A stretch of 7,240 nucleotides of DNA from Phycisphaerales bacterium UBA3158 (lineage in GTDB: Bacteria > Planctomycetota > Phycisphaerae > Phycisphaerales > SM1A02), in the NCBI GenBank assembly GCA_002364555.1, contig DEYM01000175.1:1-7240 (forward strand), read 5' to 3'. The notes under the pieces are model-generated. The model worked only from the letters and a program-made list of their open reading frames with translations. It did no database searches and had not been told where the DNA came from. Shown piece after piece: positions 1 through 6,290 of the stretch (its first letter is position 1; each line of letters begins with the position of its first letter). The position numbers and the translations under genes are program-made.

Positions 1-1166
1 TCGATCACCGATCCATCCTCCAGATGGTCGACGTCGAGAATGACATAGCTCAGATCGCCGGTGCTCTGTAGATATTCGGCATGGATGTTCACGTGGCCCT
101 CGGCAAGAATGCCGTGCATCTTGCTGAGTACGCCCGGGACATTCCGGTGGAAGTGCAGGATTCGATCCTGGCCATCGCGTCGGTGCGGAAGTTCGACTTC
201 TGGAATGTTGACCGAGGATGTCGTCGTCCCACGCAGTTGATGGGCCACGACCTTCATGGAAACCTCTCGGGCGATCGCGATCTGCGCTTCCTCGGTGCTG
301 CCCCCGATGTGCGGCGTCATGACCACTCCTGGCAGTCCGGACAGTGAACATGAGAAGTCGTCCTGTCGAGACCGTGGCTCGCTTGGATAGACGTCCAGGG
401 CCGCGCCCATGACATGCTTCGCCTTGAGGGCTTCGGCCAACGCCTCGATGTCGACGACTGATCCACGCGAATTGTTGATCAGCATGCTGCCGGGTTTCAT
501 CCTCTTCAAGGCGCGGGCGTCGATCATGTTCTTCGTTTCGGCCGTTTCCGGGACATGAAGTGTGACGACATCCGATCGATCAAGCAGTTCATCGAGCGAG
601 CCCACGGCCATGGCATTGCCCATCGCCATCTTCGGGATGATGTCGTAGTAGATGACCCGCATCCCAAGGGCCTCGGCCAGCACGGAGACCTGGGAACCGA
701 TGTGTCCATAGCCCACGATGCCGATCACCCGGCCACGAACCTCGTGACTGTTGGTCGCCGACTTGTCCCATCGGCCCTGATGCATCGCGGAGTTCTTGTC
801 GAAGAGTCCGCGGTGGAGACCGATGATCTCGGCGATGGTCATCTCGGCGACGCTTCGCGTGTTGCAGAAAGGGGAGTTGAAGACCGCCGTGCCGCGTTGA
901 GCCGCGGCATCGAGATCGACCTGATTGGTTCCGATGCAGAAGCAGGCGATCGTCTCCAGATTGGGCACGCTGTTGATGACCTTCTCGGTCATCTGGGATC
1001 GTGATCGAATACCGATCATGGTCGAATCGCCGATGGCCTCGATCAGTTCGGCCTCATCCAGTGTTCCGCCGGTCCGCCGGACCTCCAGGCCTGCCTGCCT
1101 GAAGGCTGGTTCGGCTTCCTCGTGGATGTTCTCAAGAAGAAGAATGTCACGTTTGGGTGTCGACAA
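1..1166 (-). CDS. serA: D-3-phosphoglycerate dehydrogenase, C-terminus cut by window edge
   Basis: Cytosolic enzyme that oxidises 3-phosphoglycerate to 3-phosphohydroxypyruvate with NAD, the first step of serine synthesis. The frame gives 388 codons with no stop before the edge; the E. coli enzyme has 410. Visible landmarks are CFCIGTNQVDLDAAA (75-89), the Rossmann loop GYGHIG (152-157) followed by D175, and the catalytic triad R234, E263 (in DVYPSEP) and H286 (in TPHIGGST). These match E. coli R240, E269 and H292 with a constant offset of 6. The interface Trp is present (W133). A C-terminal ACT domain begins near 335; H340, N342 and N360 match the E. coli serine-binding residues, so feedback inhibition by serine is inferred. 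The start is TTG at 1166-1164, with Shine-Dalgarno GGAAAG 8 nt upstream; no ATG fits the expected N-terminus. The start lies 5 nt after the stop of the metallopeptidase gene, suggesting one transcript and translational coupling. Function is very secure; the start is likely. Confidence 0.96.
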   Translation of the reverse strand, partial: MSTPKRDILLLENIHEEAEPAFRQAGLEVRRTGGTLDEAELIEAIGDSTMIGIRSRSQMTEKVINSVPNLETIACFCIGTNQVDLDAAAQRGTAVFNSPFCNTRSVAEMTIAEIIGLHRGLFDKNSAMHQGRWDKSATNSHEVRGRVIGIVGYGHIGSQVSVLAEALGMRVIYYDIIPKMAMGNAMAVGSLDELLDRSDVVTLHVPETAETKNMIDARALKRMKPGSMLINNSRGSVVDIEALAEALKAKHVMGAALDVYPSEPRSRQDDFSCSLSGLPGVVMTPHIGGSTEEAQIAIAREVSMKVVAHQLRGTTTSSVNIPEVELPHRRDGQDRILHFHRNVPGVLSKMHGILAEGHVNIHAEYLQSTGDLSYVILDVDHLEDGSVI

Positions 1167-1171
1167 GTGAG

Positions 1172-3145
1172 CTACTTTCCAGTGTTGCCAAGTTGGAGGC
1201 TGTCCAACGCTTCCTTGGTATCGGCTACGAGCGCCGAAACATTGAGGCCTTCGCCAACCGCCCGTTTCATCCAGAGATCGGGCGTGAGACACCCGATGGA
1301 GCAGATTCGTCTGGTTTCCGCCGCAAGGTCGCGATTTCGGAGGCAGCTCCTGATCTGATGACTCTGGACGTGGCCGATGACGTAGTCCGCCAGATACAGC
1401 GGGTGGGCGATCATGTGCTGATAGGCCGCCAGAACATGACTACTGTCCTCGCCGTAGAAACGTTCGTAATGATCCGACCAGAGTTCACCCGCGATCCCCA
1501 GAACCGCATCTCGCAATGCCTCGGGATCGGCTTCCGGATGGTCATAGAGCCAGTTCCAGACCCGTATGTCGACCAGGGCCGGGCCCGCGATCTGACAGGA
1601 GGCCTGCATGCATTGGATGCTGTCCACGTGGAATGGATCCGGTGAATCGGCATCCGGTTTCTGACCCAATGCCTGATGGGCCAGCGACTGGTACAGGAAG
1701 GCGAAGGCTTCCGTGCAGGCCGTGTTGGGAACGCCTCTCAGGGCTGGTCGTGGAACATAATGGGTGGAGATCACCTGTTCGAGGTTGTGGCCGAGTTCAT
1801 GCATGGCGGTATCGAAGCCCGCCCAGCCGAGTTCATGCTCAAGACTGCTGGTTCTGAGCCAGGCGCTGTACTCGGGCATGCCGGGTCTCATCGCATGGCC
1901 CGATCCCCTGGCGATCTCGACGCGAACATTTGTTCCGAGGAAGTCGGCATCCTCATCGGGGAATCCGAGTGATCTCAACAGTTGTGGAAGACCGGCTTCG
2001 AAGGCCCGATGATCGGCATAGCGCGACTTCACCAGCGCGTTCATCTCTTCAGGAGGTCTCGAGTCGAACATGTCCTCCATGTAGATGTCGTGTGGTTCAA
2101 GAGGACGTCCGAGCTGATGTTCCATGAGCGCCGCCATGGGCTCCCGTACCGATGCGGAGAGAAGATCCTCGAGAAGCTGTTCGACTTCCGGCTGGGGTAT
2201 CTCCCTGAAGCGTTCGAACTTCCTTGCCAGAGCGGTTGGGAACTCGGGGCAGACCTTGTCGATCTCCTGGGCAACATGGAACTGTTCGAGCCAGCGTTCA
2301 TATCGTTCGTTGCCGACGAGTTCGCCCGGATCGGATCCGTCGATCGTGTTGGTCGAGGGGTCCCAGTCGCCATCGGCCGAGCCGTCCATGATGCTCCGAG
2401 GAATGGTCCCATCGATCTGACGTCCCATCACGTGAAGAAGCGCACGCTGTCCGGGCAATCCGCCCACCTCTCCATACAGGGATTTCATGGCCTCGCGTAT
2501 GAGCCAGTGGGCAAGCAGTTTTCGATCGGACTCGAACCATTTCTTGCCGTCCGCATCGACAAGGTTGCCGACAGGTACATGGAATTCAGCGACCCACTTG
2601 TTGGCGCGATAGCCGACATCACGAGCACGGTCCGCCACCTCCTTGGGGATTCTCGGGCCGAATCCCTTGGCGACCCGGACCTGGGCCCAGCGATTCGCAT
2701 CCCAATCGGGCCCATGTTCCAGCATGGTTGCCAGATCAGGACGATCGAAATTGAGCAGTGCCATGAAGGCTATTCGTTGGGCGAAAAACTGTTCCGAGAG
2801 ATCCGGGGCTGGATCGAAGGTGGCCAGCGTGTCATCTGTTCCGGGCATGTCGTCGCCTCTGAGATCACTCCATCTGCGAAGTGTCCGGCGAATCTCCGAG
2901 AGATGCCCCGAGGTCGTGCACAGTGCGATCTCGAGACGATCGAGCAATCTTGAACGATCGCTTTCCTCTGGAATGAAATGGTCCGAGCAGAATGCGACAA
3001 AGGCATCCTCATCGCCATCTTCTGCCGTCCAGTACGAAGCGGCTCGTGAGACGCCGGCCTCGGCGTGCGTTCGGACGGCTTCGCCATGACGTTCGATGAT
3101 GGCGTCGACGGCGTTTGCGAGTTGTGAATCAGTGGTTGTGGTCAT
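1172..3145 (-). CDS. Putative zinc metallopeptidase of the M3/M32-like gluzincin type
   Basis: A 657-residue protein with no signal peptide or membrane segment, so probably cytoplasmic and probably cleaving peptides. The zinc site is HELGH at 449-453, with H449 and H453 as ligands and E450 as the catalytic base. E479, in TEAFAF, is the likely third ligand, 30 residues after the first His; that spacing suits the M2, M3 and M32 families of clan MA. Upstream, GRPLEPHDIY resembles the stretch before the active site in those families. The HPLYLADYVIGH stretch (581-592) resembles their conserved C-terminal helix with Tyr residues near the active site. Length fits M3 oligopeptidases, but the protein looks divergent, so exact family and substrate are uncertain. 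The ATG at 3145 is the first start after an in-frame upstream stop and has only a weak GGGA Shine-Dalgarno. It sits 59 nt after the small membrane protein gene and 5 nt before serA on the same strand, pointing to an operon. Confidence 0.85.
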   Translation of the reverse strand: MTTTTDSQLANAVDAIIERHGEAVRTHAEAGVSRAASYWTAEDGDEDAFVAFCSDHFIPEESDRSRLLDRLEIALCTTSGHLSEIRRTLRRWSDLRGDDMPGTDDTLATFDPAPDLSEQFFAQRIAFMALLNFDRPDLATMLEHGPDWDANRWAQVRVAKGFGPRIPKEVADRARDVGYRANKWVAEFHVPVGNLVDADGKKWFESDRKLLAHWLIREAMKSLYGEVGGLPGQRALLHVMGRQIDGTIPRSIMDGSADGDWDPSTNTIDGSDPGELVGNERYERWLEQFHVAQEIDKVCPEFPTALARKFERFREIPQPEVEQLLEDLLSASVREPMAALMEHQLGRPLEPHDIYMEDMFDSRPPEEMNALVKSRYADHRAFEAGLPQLLRSLGFPDEDADFLGTNVRVEIARGSGHAMRPGMPEYSAWLRTSSLEHELGWAGFDTAMHELGHNLEQVISTHYVPRPALRGVPNTACTEAFAFLYQSLAHQALGQKPDADSPDPFHVDSIQCMQASCQIAGPALVDIRVWNWLYDHPEADPEALRDAVLGIAGELWSDHYERFYGEDSSHVLAAYQHMIAHPLYLADYVIGHVQSHQIRSCLRNRDLAAETRRICSIGCLTPDLWMKRAVGEGLNVSALVADTKEALDSLQLGNTGK

Positions 3146-3204
3146 GTCTTTATATCCCGTTCTTCTGCAAGTTCAGGAGGACATGATACGGCTGGATGGG
3201 AGGA

Positions 3205-3495
3205 TCAGGGCATGCCCGTCTCATCGCCTTCCAGAGGGGGCATCTCGATGCCGAGCAATCGAGCCAGCCAATGATCGACCAGCGACAGCAGCCCCTGGGC
3301 GGGGATGCTCAGGGCAATGGTGGCCAGCCCCAGAAACACCAGAAGCAGGGAGGCTGGTGGGAAGATGAACATCAACGGAAAGGCCAGCGCACCTTGGGCT
3401 ATCAGGAGCCCCAGGGTGAGGAAGCCGAAGTTGACCCGCATGGCATGGATGATCTTCCAGATACGCATGCTCGAATTGTAGGTCCCTTCCCTCAT
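3205..3495 (-). CDS. Small hypothetical membrane protein with two predicted helices
   Basis: A 96-residue protein that I do not recognise. After a short basic N-terminus (MRIWKIIHAMR) come two long hydrophobic stretches, roughly residues 22-46 and 48-70, separated by a Phe-Pro-Pro turn. A polar, acidic tail follows (DHWLARLLGIEMPP, then EGDE). It is probably an inner-membrane hairpin protein. The start is uncertain: ATG at 3495 has little Shine-Dalgarno. An internal ATG at 3468-3466 has GGGAAGGG about 14 nt upstream, slightly far, and would give an 87-residue protein keeping both helices. It is the first gene of the minus-strand run that continues into the metallopeptidase and serA, and it faces the lipoprotein gene across a very short divergent gap. 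It is supported by its clean hydrophobic pattern and its position; no overlapping frame is more convincing. Confidence 0.6.
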   Translation of the reverse strand: MREGTYNSSMRIWKIIHAMRVNFGFLTLGLLIAQGALAFPLMFIFPPASLLLVFLGLATIALSIPAQGLLSLVDHWLARLLGIEMPPLEGDETGMP

Positions 3496-3537
3496 CCAGC
3501 GGACGTGATAGCATCAGTTTGAAAGGTGATCGAGACC

Positions 3538-3999
3538 ATGCATGCCATCCAGAACAGATCGATTCTTCCAGCTTTCCTCCTTTTTGCCGTCCTTTTCGGG
3601 GTTGGTTGTGCCTCCAAGGCTCAGCAGGCCAGAAAAGAAAAGGTTCGAGAGGCCGAAATGCCCGCTTATGTCGATCAGTCCAGCAACGGTGAGATCGTGA
3701 CCTTGCTGCCCAACCAGATACTCATCATCCAGTTGGTGTGCAACCTGCAGGAGGGTCGAAGATGGTCGCTGGTGGATGGCATCGACGAGCTTGTCCTGAT
3801 GCCCGATGGCCAGCGGACGATCCAGCGTGTGGATGGTCAGGAACGTCCGGTCGGTCCGCCCATCGAGGAGGTTCGCTTCGTTGCGGTGGACAGTGGGGAG
3901 GTGATCGTGGATCTTTCCTATGGACCCATCGGCGGTGGTTTCGCCGAGTCGGTCAATCGATTCTTTTTGAAGGTGGTCGTTGATCCGTTCAGAAAATGA
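3538..3999 (+). CDS. Putative lipoprotein with chagasin-like (I42-type) domain
   Basis: A 153-residue exported protein. The N-terminus is a signal peptide (hydrophobic core around 9-20) ending in FGVGC, a near-consensus lipobox with C24 as the likely lipidated residue. A charged linker (KAQQARKEKVREAE) follows. The rest reads like a chagasin-type beta-sandwich: a strand ending NLQEGRRW (69-76) where chagasins have NPTTGYxW, then VGPPIEEVRF (105-114) where they have the Gly-rich loop before a Phe strand. Next come a strand pattern SGEVIVDLSYG and YGPIGGG (128-134) where they have the RPW loop, and a final strand FFLKVVVD. The fold match is inference by eye; the inhibitory loops are not canonical, so cysteine-protease inhibition is not assured. 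ATG at 3538 is chosen because AAAGG lies 11 nt upstream; the GTG at 3526 overlaps that Shine-Dalgarno. The gene ends 4 nt from the convergent pseudopilin gene. Confidence 0.8.
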   Translation: MHAIQNRSILPAFLLFAVLFGVGCASKAQQARKEKVREAEMPAYVDQSSNGEIVTLLPNQILIIQLVCNLQEGRRWSLVDGIDELVLMPDGQRTIQRVDGQERPVGPPIEEVRFVAVDSGEVIVDLSYGPIGGGFAESVNRFFLKVVVDPFRK

Positions 4000-4003
4000 A
4001 CGA

Positions 4004-4891
4004 TCAGTCCATGAGGACCCAGTCACGCTTCCAGGCCATGTCGGCCCATCGACGCATGTCGCCGATCTTCGAGGGATTCTCGAGCGCGGTGCTTCCGTCC
4101 GCCATGGCCGTGACCGCCTTGCCGTCATGACGAGCGGAGACGTATCCGTGGTCGGCGGGATCCTCGGTCATGGTGTCCAGGACGCCGCCGCCTGATGCCG
4201 AGGCCCAGCGATAGCCATTCGATGGATGGTAGGGGCTCTCGATCCTGTGAAAACCCTCGACAGTCTCCGAAGCCATGCTTGAGTTGTCGGTGCTGCCGAA
4301 TCGCGAGGAGCCGAAGACGATCAGCTTCGAGGTATTCCTGATGTCGGAGAGCCGACGAATCCATGGGCATCTATCGAGGTTGCCGTATTCGTAGATTGCG
4401 TAGAGCGCGTTGGTCAGCGCTTCTCCCTGCCCACCAATCCATTCTCCGTTGAGCCCGAACGCCGGGTGCAGTGTGGCGACGTATTGGTGATCGGGCACAT
4501 CGATGTTCTCACGGCGGAATTCTTCAAGTGCCGAAGGATAGAGTGTCCGCTTGGCGTCATCGAGATAGGGGGTCAGACGCCAGAACCAGCGTTCCTGCGT
4601 CGGTCCTGGTGCGATCAGATCGCCATTGAAGTCGAAAAGCGCCTCTGTGCTTGGCTCGGATTCGGGGTAATAGCCCCGGAGCACTTCGCCATCCCGGGCA
4701 ACGGCGTAGTCGCGCCAGGCACTGACAGCTGCGCGTGCACAGGACATTTCCTCCACGGCACGGCTCTTGGCTTCAATTCGGCCCATGACCGGCACGGCAA
4801 TCGAAAGGAGGAGTCCGATGATCACAATGACAACCATCAGCTCTATGAGGCTGAATGCGCTCCTGGCAGGATGGCATCTAGGGTTGGGCAA
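4004..4891 (-). CDS. Type IV pilin-like (pseudopilin) protein with H-X9-DG motif
   Basis: A 295-residue protein with a classic class III signal: a 12-residue basic leader ending RSA, then FSLIELMVVIVIIGLLLS. Prepilin peptidase would cut between A12 and F13 and methylate the Phe; E17 is the conserved +5 Glu. The hydrophobic helix covers about 13-35. The body has YAVARDGEV and FWRLTPYLDD stretches, a pattern I associate with planctomycete prepilin-like proteins. It ends in an H-X9-DG motif (H255 to D265-G266, HDGKAVTAMADG), typical of the large planctomycete family of such proteins. It is probably membrane-anchored and exposed to the periplasm. No type II secretion or pilus assembly gene is next to it, so its role is unknown. 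The start is TTG at 4891-4889 with Shine-Dalgarno GGAG 6 nt upstream; no in-frame ATG precedes the leader. It is divergent from the dockerin-type gene across 153 nt. Confidence 0.9.
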   Translation of the reverse strand: MPNPRCHPARSAFSLIELMVVIVIIGLLLSIAVPVMGRIEAKSRAVEEMSCARAAVSAWRDYAVARDGEVLRGYYPESEPSTEALFDFNGDLIAPGPTQERWFWRLTPYLDDAKRTLYPSALEEFRRENIDVPDHQYVATLHPAFGLNGEWIGGQGEALTNALYAIYEYGNLDRCPWIRRLSDIRNTSKLIVFGSSRFGSTDNSSMASETVEGFHRIESPYHPSNGYRWASASGGGVLDTMTEDPADHGYVSARHDGKAVTAMADGSTALENPSKIGDMRRWADMAWKRDWVLMD

Positions 4892-4938
4892 TCGCTTCTC
4901 CGAATGACGAATACTTGACCGAGAATGCTATTCCGAAA

Positions 4939-4957
4939 GCGATTGAAACTCAATCGC
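4939..4957. repeat. Perfect 8-bp inverted repeat, possible operator
   Basis: GCGATTGA and TCAATCGC flank the 3-nt centre AAC. The dyad lies in the 153-nt divergent gap between the pseudopilin gene and the first dockerin-type gene, 87 nt before the ATG at 5045. It covers a TTGAAA that could be a -35 box. It may be a repressor or activator site for either gene; the repeat is directly visible, its role is inferred. Confidence 0.5.
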
Positions 4958-4970
4958 AATAAGGTTTGAT
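4943..4970 (+). promoter_or_regulatory. Weak candidate promoter for first dockerin-type gene
   Basis: TTGAAA (4943-4948), then 16 nt, then TTTGAT (4965-4970). The -35 matches 5 of 6 consensus bases and the -10 only 4 of 6. The same TTGAAA with 16-nt spacing appears before the paralogue. An alternative -10 is TAAAAT at 4978-4983, but it lacks a -35 at the right distance. Confidence 0.25.
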
Positions 4971-5044
4971 TGTGGTTTAAAATCCAAACTGATCCCTCGC
5001 AACCCATTCAGGCTAGGGGTAGAGTTTATTTCTGGAGTTCAGCC

Positions 5045-6055
5045 ATGCTTTTATCCATCGCAATGACAAGCCTGTCTCTTCTGGCTACTGGCGGCGGGGA
5101 AACCTATTCGAGTTTCTATGCCCAGCCTGATTACGATCGTTGGAACTATTCCTTTAATGGAACAGCCGGATCGAGAATCGTGGGGCCGACGTTTTCCGCC
5201 TACGGTTCCGGACTGAACTTCGATGACCGGGATGGACAGGTTCTTCTTGGTTGGGTGACGATCGACATTCCATCGGATCTACCTGCCTCTGCCTACAGAT
5301 TGAAATCCCTCTCCGTCGAAATCACCACCACCAGCGATGACATGATCTTCGATCCGACTCTCGATGATCGGGCCACTCATGAGATGGATGGTCCCGCCGA
5401 TCCGGATCCAGGCAGGGCGGTCTGTCTTTCAGGAGTAGGTTTCAGAAATGGATTCGATCCAGAAACCTTCGGTGAATCAGGACCCCAGCCATTCGGTGCC
5501 GTTCGAGGTGAACGCAACGCCTACGCGCTCAGCTACCTGGAGGATGGGACCGCGGTCGATATCTCCAACAATCTCACAGATGGATTCGATCCTGTTTTCT
5601 TCGCGGTTGCGACAACTGATGACGCGTTGCCTGGCGAGCTCCTTCCGGAACTTGGAACCATTCGATTCGAGATTGATCTGAACGATCCGCAGATCAACTG
5701 TTATCTCAAGGAATCACTGTCATTCGGCACTCTGGACCTGATGGTCACGTCGCTGCATCCGGCTTCTCAGCCGGGCTCCGGTGGCAAGGGCAACTATCCC
5801 AACTGGATCATGAAGGACCACCCACTGGTGGAGCTCGGTGCAGCATCTGCGGCGACCTTGCATGTAGAGGTCGAGGTCATCGAGCCTTCGGGTGTCTCGG
5901 GAGATGCCAACGGTGATGGGCTGGTGACGGTGGATGATCTGCTTGAAGTGCTGGGAGCGTTTGGATCCTGCCCATGTTGTCCGACGGACTTCGATCAGGA
6001 TGGCAGCGTGAGTGTCGATGATGTCCTTGAGGTCATCAGTGGCTGGACTGGCTGA
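5045..6055 (+). CDS. Secreted protein of unknown function with C-terminal dockerin-like EF-hands
   Basis: A 336-residue exported protein. Residues 1 to about 18 form a hydrophobic signal peptide. Residues of about 20-280 are a domain I do not recognise, with motifs DRWNYSFNGT, GWVTIDIPSDLPA, LSGVGFR, RNAYALSY, PELGTIRFEID and ESLSFGTLDLM; it looks beta-rich and acidic. The end holds two calcium-loop motifs, DANGDGLVTVDD (287-298) and DFDQDGSVSVDD (315-326), each followed by a hydrophobic helix and joined by CPCCP. This is the dockerin type I pattern common in planctomycete exported proteins; here it may anchor or sort the protein rather than build a cellulosome. ATG 5045 is chosen because GGAG lies 7 nt upstream and because it gives a leader as long as that of the neighbouring paralogue. 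A TTG at 4970, with AAGG 5 nt before it, would add 25 residues. The next gene is a paralogue. Function unknown. Confidence 0.88.
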   Translation: MLLSIAMTSLSLLATGGGETYSSFYAQPDYDRWNYSFNGTAGSRIVGPTFSAYGSGLNFDDRDGQVLLGWVTIDIPSDLPASAYRLKSLSVEITTTSDDMIFDPTLDDRATHEMDGPADPDPGRAVCLSGVGFRNGFDPETFGESGPQPFGAVRGERNAYALSYLEDGTAVDISNNLTDGFDPVFFAVATTDDALPGELLPELGTIRFEIDLNDPQINCYLKESLSFGTLDLMVTSLHPASQPGSGGKGNYPNWIMKDHPLVELGAASAATLHVEVEVIEPSGVSGDANGDGLVTVDDLLEVLGAFGSCPCCPTDFDQDGSVSVDDVLEVISGWTG

Positions 6056-6088
6056 ACAAGCCGAGGCCGGTATTCCTTGCCTCCAGAT

Positions 6089-6104
6089 GCCTCTCCAGAG
6101 AGGC
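6089..6104. terminator. Hairpin after first dockerin-type gene, weak terminator candidate
   Basis: GCCTCTC and GAGAGGC pair around CA, or six pairs around a CCAG loop. It begins 34 nt after the stop at 6055. No T-run follows, so it does not fit a standard intrinsic terminator. It could stabilise the 3' end of the message instead. Confidence 0.35.
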
Positions 6105-6140
6105 CATTGAGGCCCCTAAGAACCCTGTTTAAAACACCTT

Positions 6141-6161
6141 AATTGCGAATCTTTCGCAATT
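6141..6161. repeat. Perfect 9-bp inverted repeat between the paralogues
   Basis: AATTGCGAA and TTCGCAATT flank a TCT centre. It lies about 14 nt before the candidate -35 box of the second paralogue and 86 nt after the first gene. Its outer half TCGCAAT also occurs at the edge of the dyad upstream of the first paralogue (TCGCAAT at 4954-4960). The position suggests a regulator site; an AT-rich hairpin with only TTT after it makes a poor terminator. Confidence 0.5.
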
Positions 6162-6175
6162 TGGTCCTATTCGTA

Positions 6176-6203
6176 TTGAAACTGATTCTCATCTGACTAT
6201 TAT
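6176..6203 (+). promoter_or_regulatory. Candidate sigma70-type promoter for second dockerin-type gene
   Basis: TTGAAA (6176-6181), 16 nt, TATTAT (6198-6203); each box matches 5 of 6 consensus bases. Transcription would begin near 6210, giving a leader of about 80 nt that contains two inverted repeats. Promoter rules of planctomycetes are less well known than those of E. coli, hence moderate confidence. Confidence 0.45.
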
Positions 6204-6209
6204 TCATTC

Positions 6210-6224
6210 CTCAATGACATTGAG
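6210..6224. repeat. 15-bp palindrome at predicted transcription start, possible operator
   Basis: CTCAATG and CATTGAG flank a single A. It begins 7 nt after the candidate -10 box, where a repressor would block initiation. Its core TCAAT-GAC-ATTGA uses the same half-sites as the dyad before the first paralogue (ATTGA-AAC-TCAAT), in the opposite arrangement. Confidence 0.45.
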
Positions 6225-6262
6225 ACGCAATCTCGTTTGAGTTGTGCATATTTTCACAGGTG

Positions 6263-6280
6263 ACTCTCTGCCCAGAGAGT
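6263..6280 (+). promoter_or_regulatory. Leader hairpin covering the ribosome binding site of second dockerin-type gene
   Basis: ACTCTCTG-CC-CAGAGAGT is a perfect 8-bp inverted repeat, read as RNA as seven pairs around a GCCC loop. The 3' arm contains AGAGAG (6274-6279), the only Shine-Dalgarno-like run before the ATG at 6291 (11-nt spacing). If it folds, it would hide the ribosome binding site and limit translation. Confidence 0.45.
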
Positions 6281-6290
6281 AATGAGAATC

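Noticed and set aside
271..278. GCGATCGC octamer, as in the cyanobacterial HIP1 repeat
   Set aside because: It is a single copy inside serA, and GATC-rich strings are common throughout the coding DNA here; it gives no evidence of a dispersed repeat or of a cyanobacterium.
555..1004. Plus-strand open frame of 149 codons
   Set aside because: It lies opposite serA, which matches the E. coli enzyme along its length including all catalytic residues.
1982..2953. Plus-strand open frame of 323 codons
   Set aside because: It lies wholly opposite the metallopeptidase gene, has no recognisable domain, and its stops are sparse only because of the codon bias of the real gene.
3514..4128. Minus-strand open frame of 204 codons
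   Set aside because: It covers the lipoprotein gene on the other strand and part of the pseudopilin gene; the signal peptide, lipobox and fold pattern favour the plus-strand frame.
4466..4918. Plus-strand open frame of 150 codons
   Set aside because: It is opposite the pseudopilin N-terminus, whose prepilin signal and helix are unmistakable; the frame shows no protein-like pattern.
4970..5044. Extended N-terminus of the first dockerin-type protein from a TTG start
   Set aside because: AAGG lies before it, but the 25 extra residues have no match in the paralogue, and the ATG at 5045 has a better Shine-Dalgarno and gives a normal signal peptide length.
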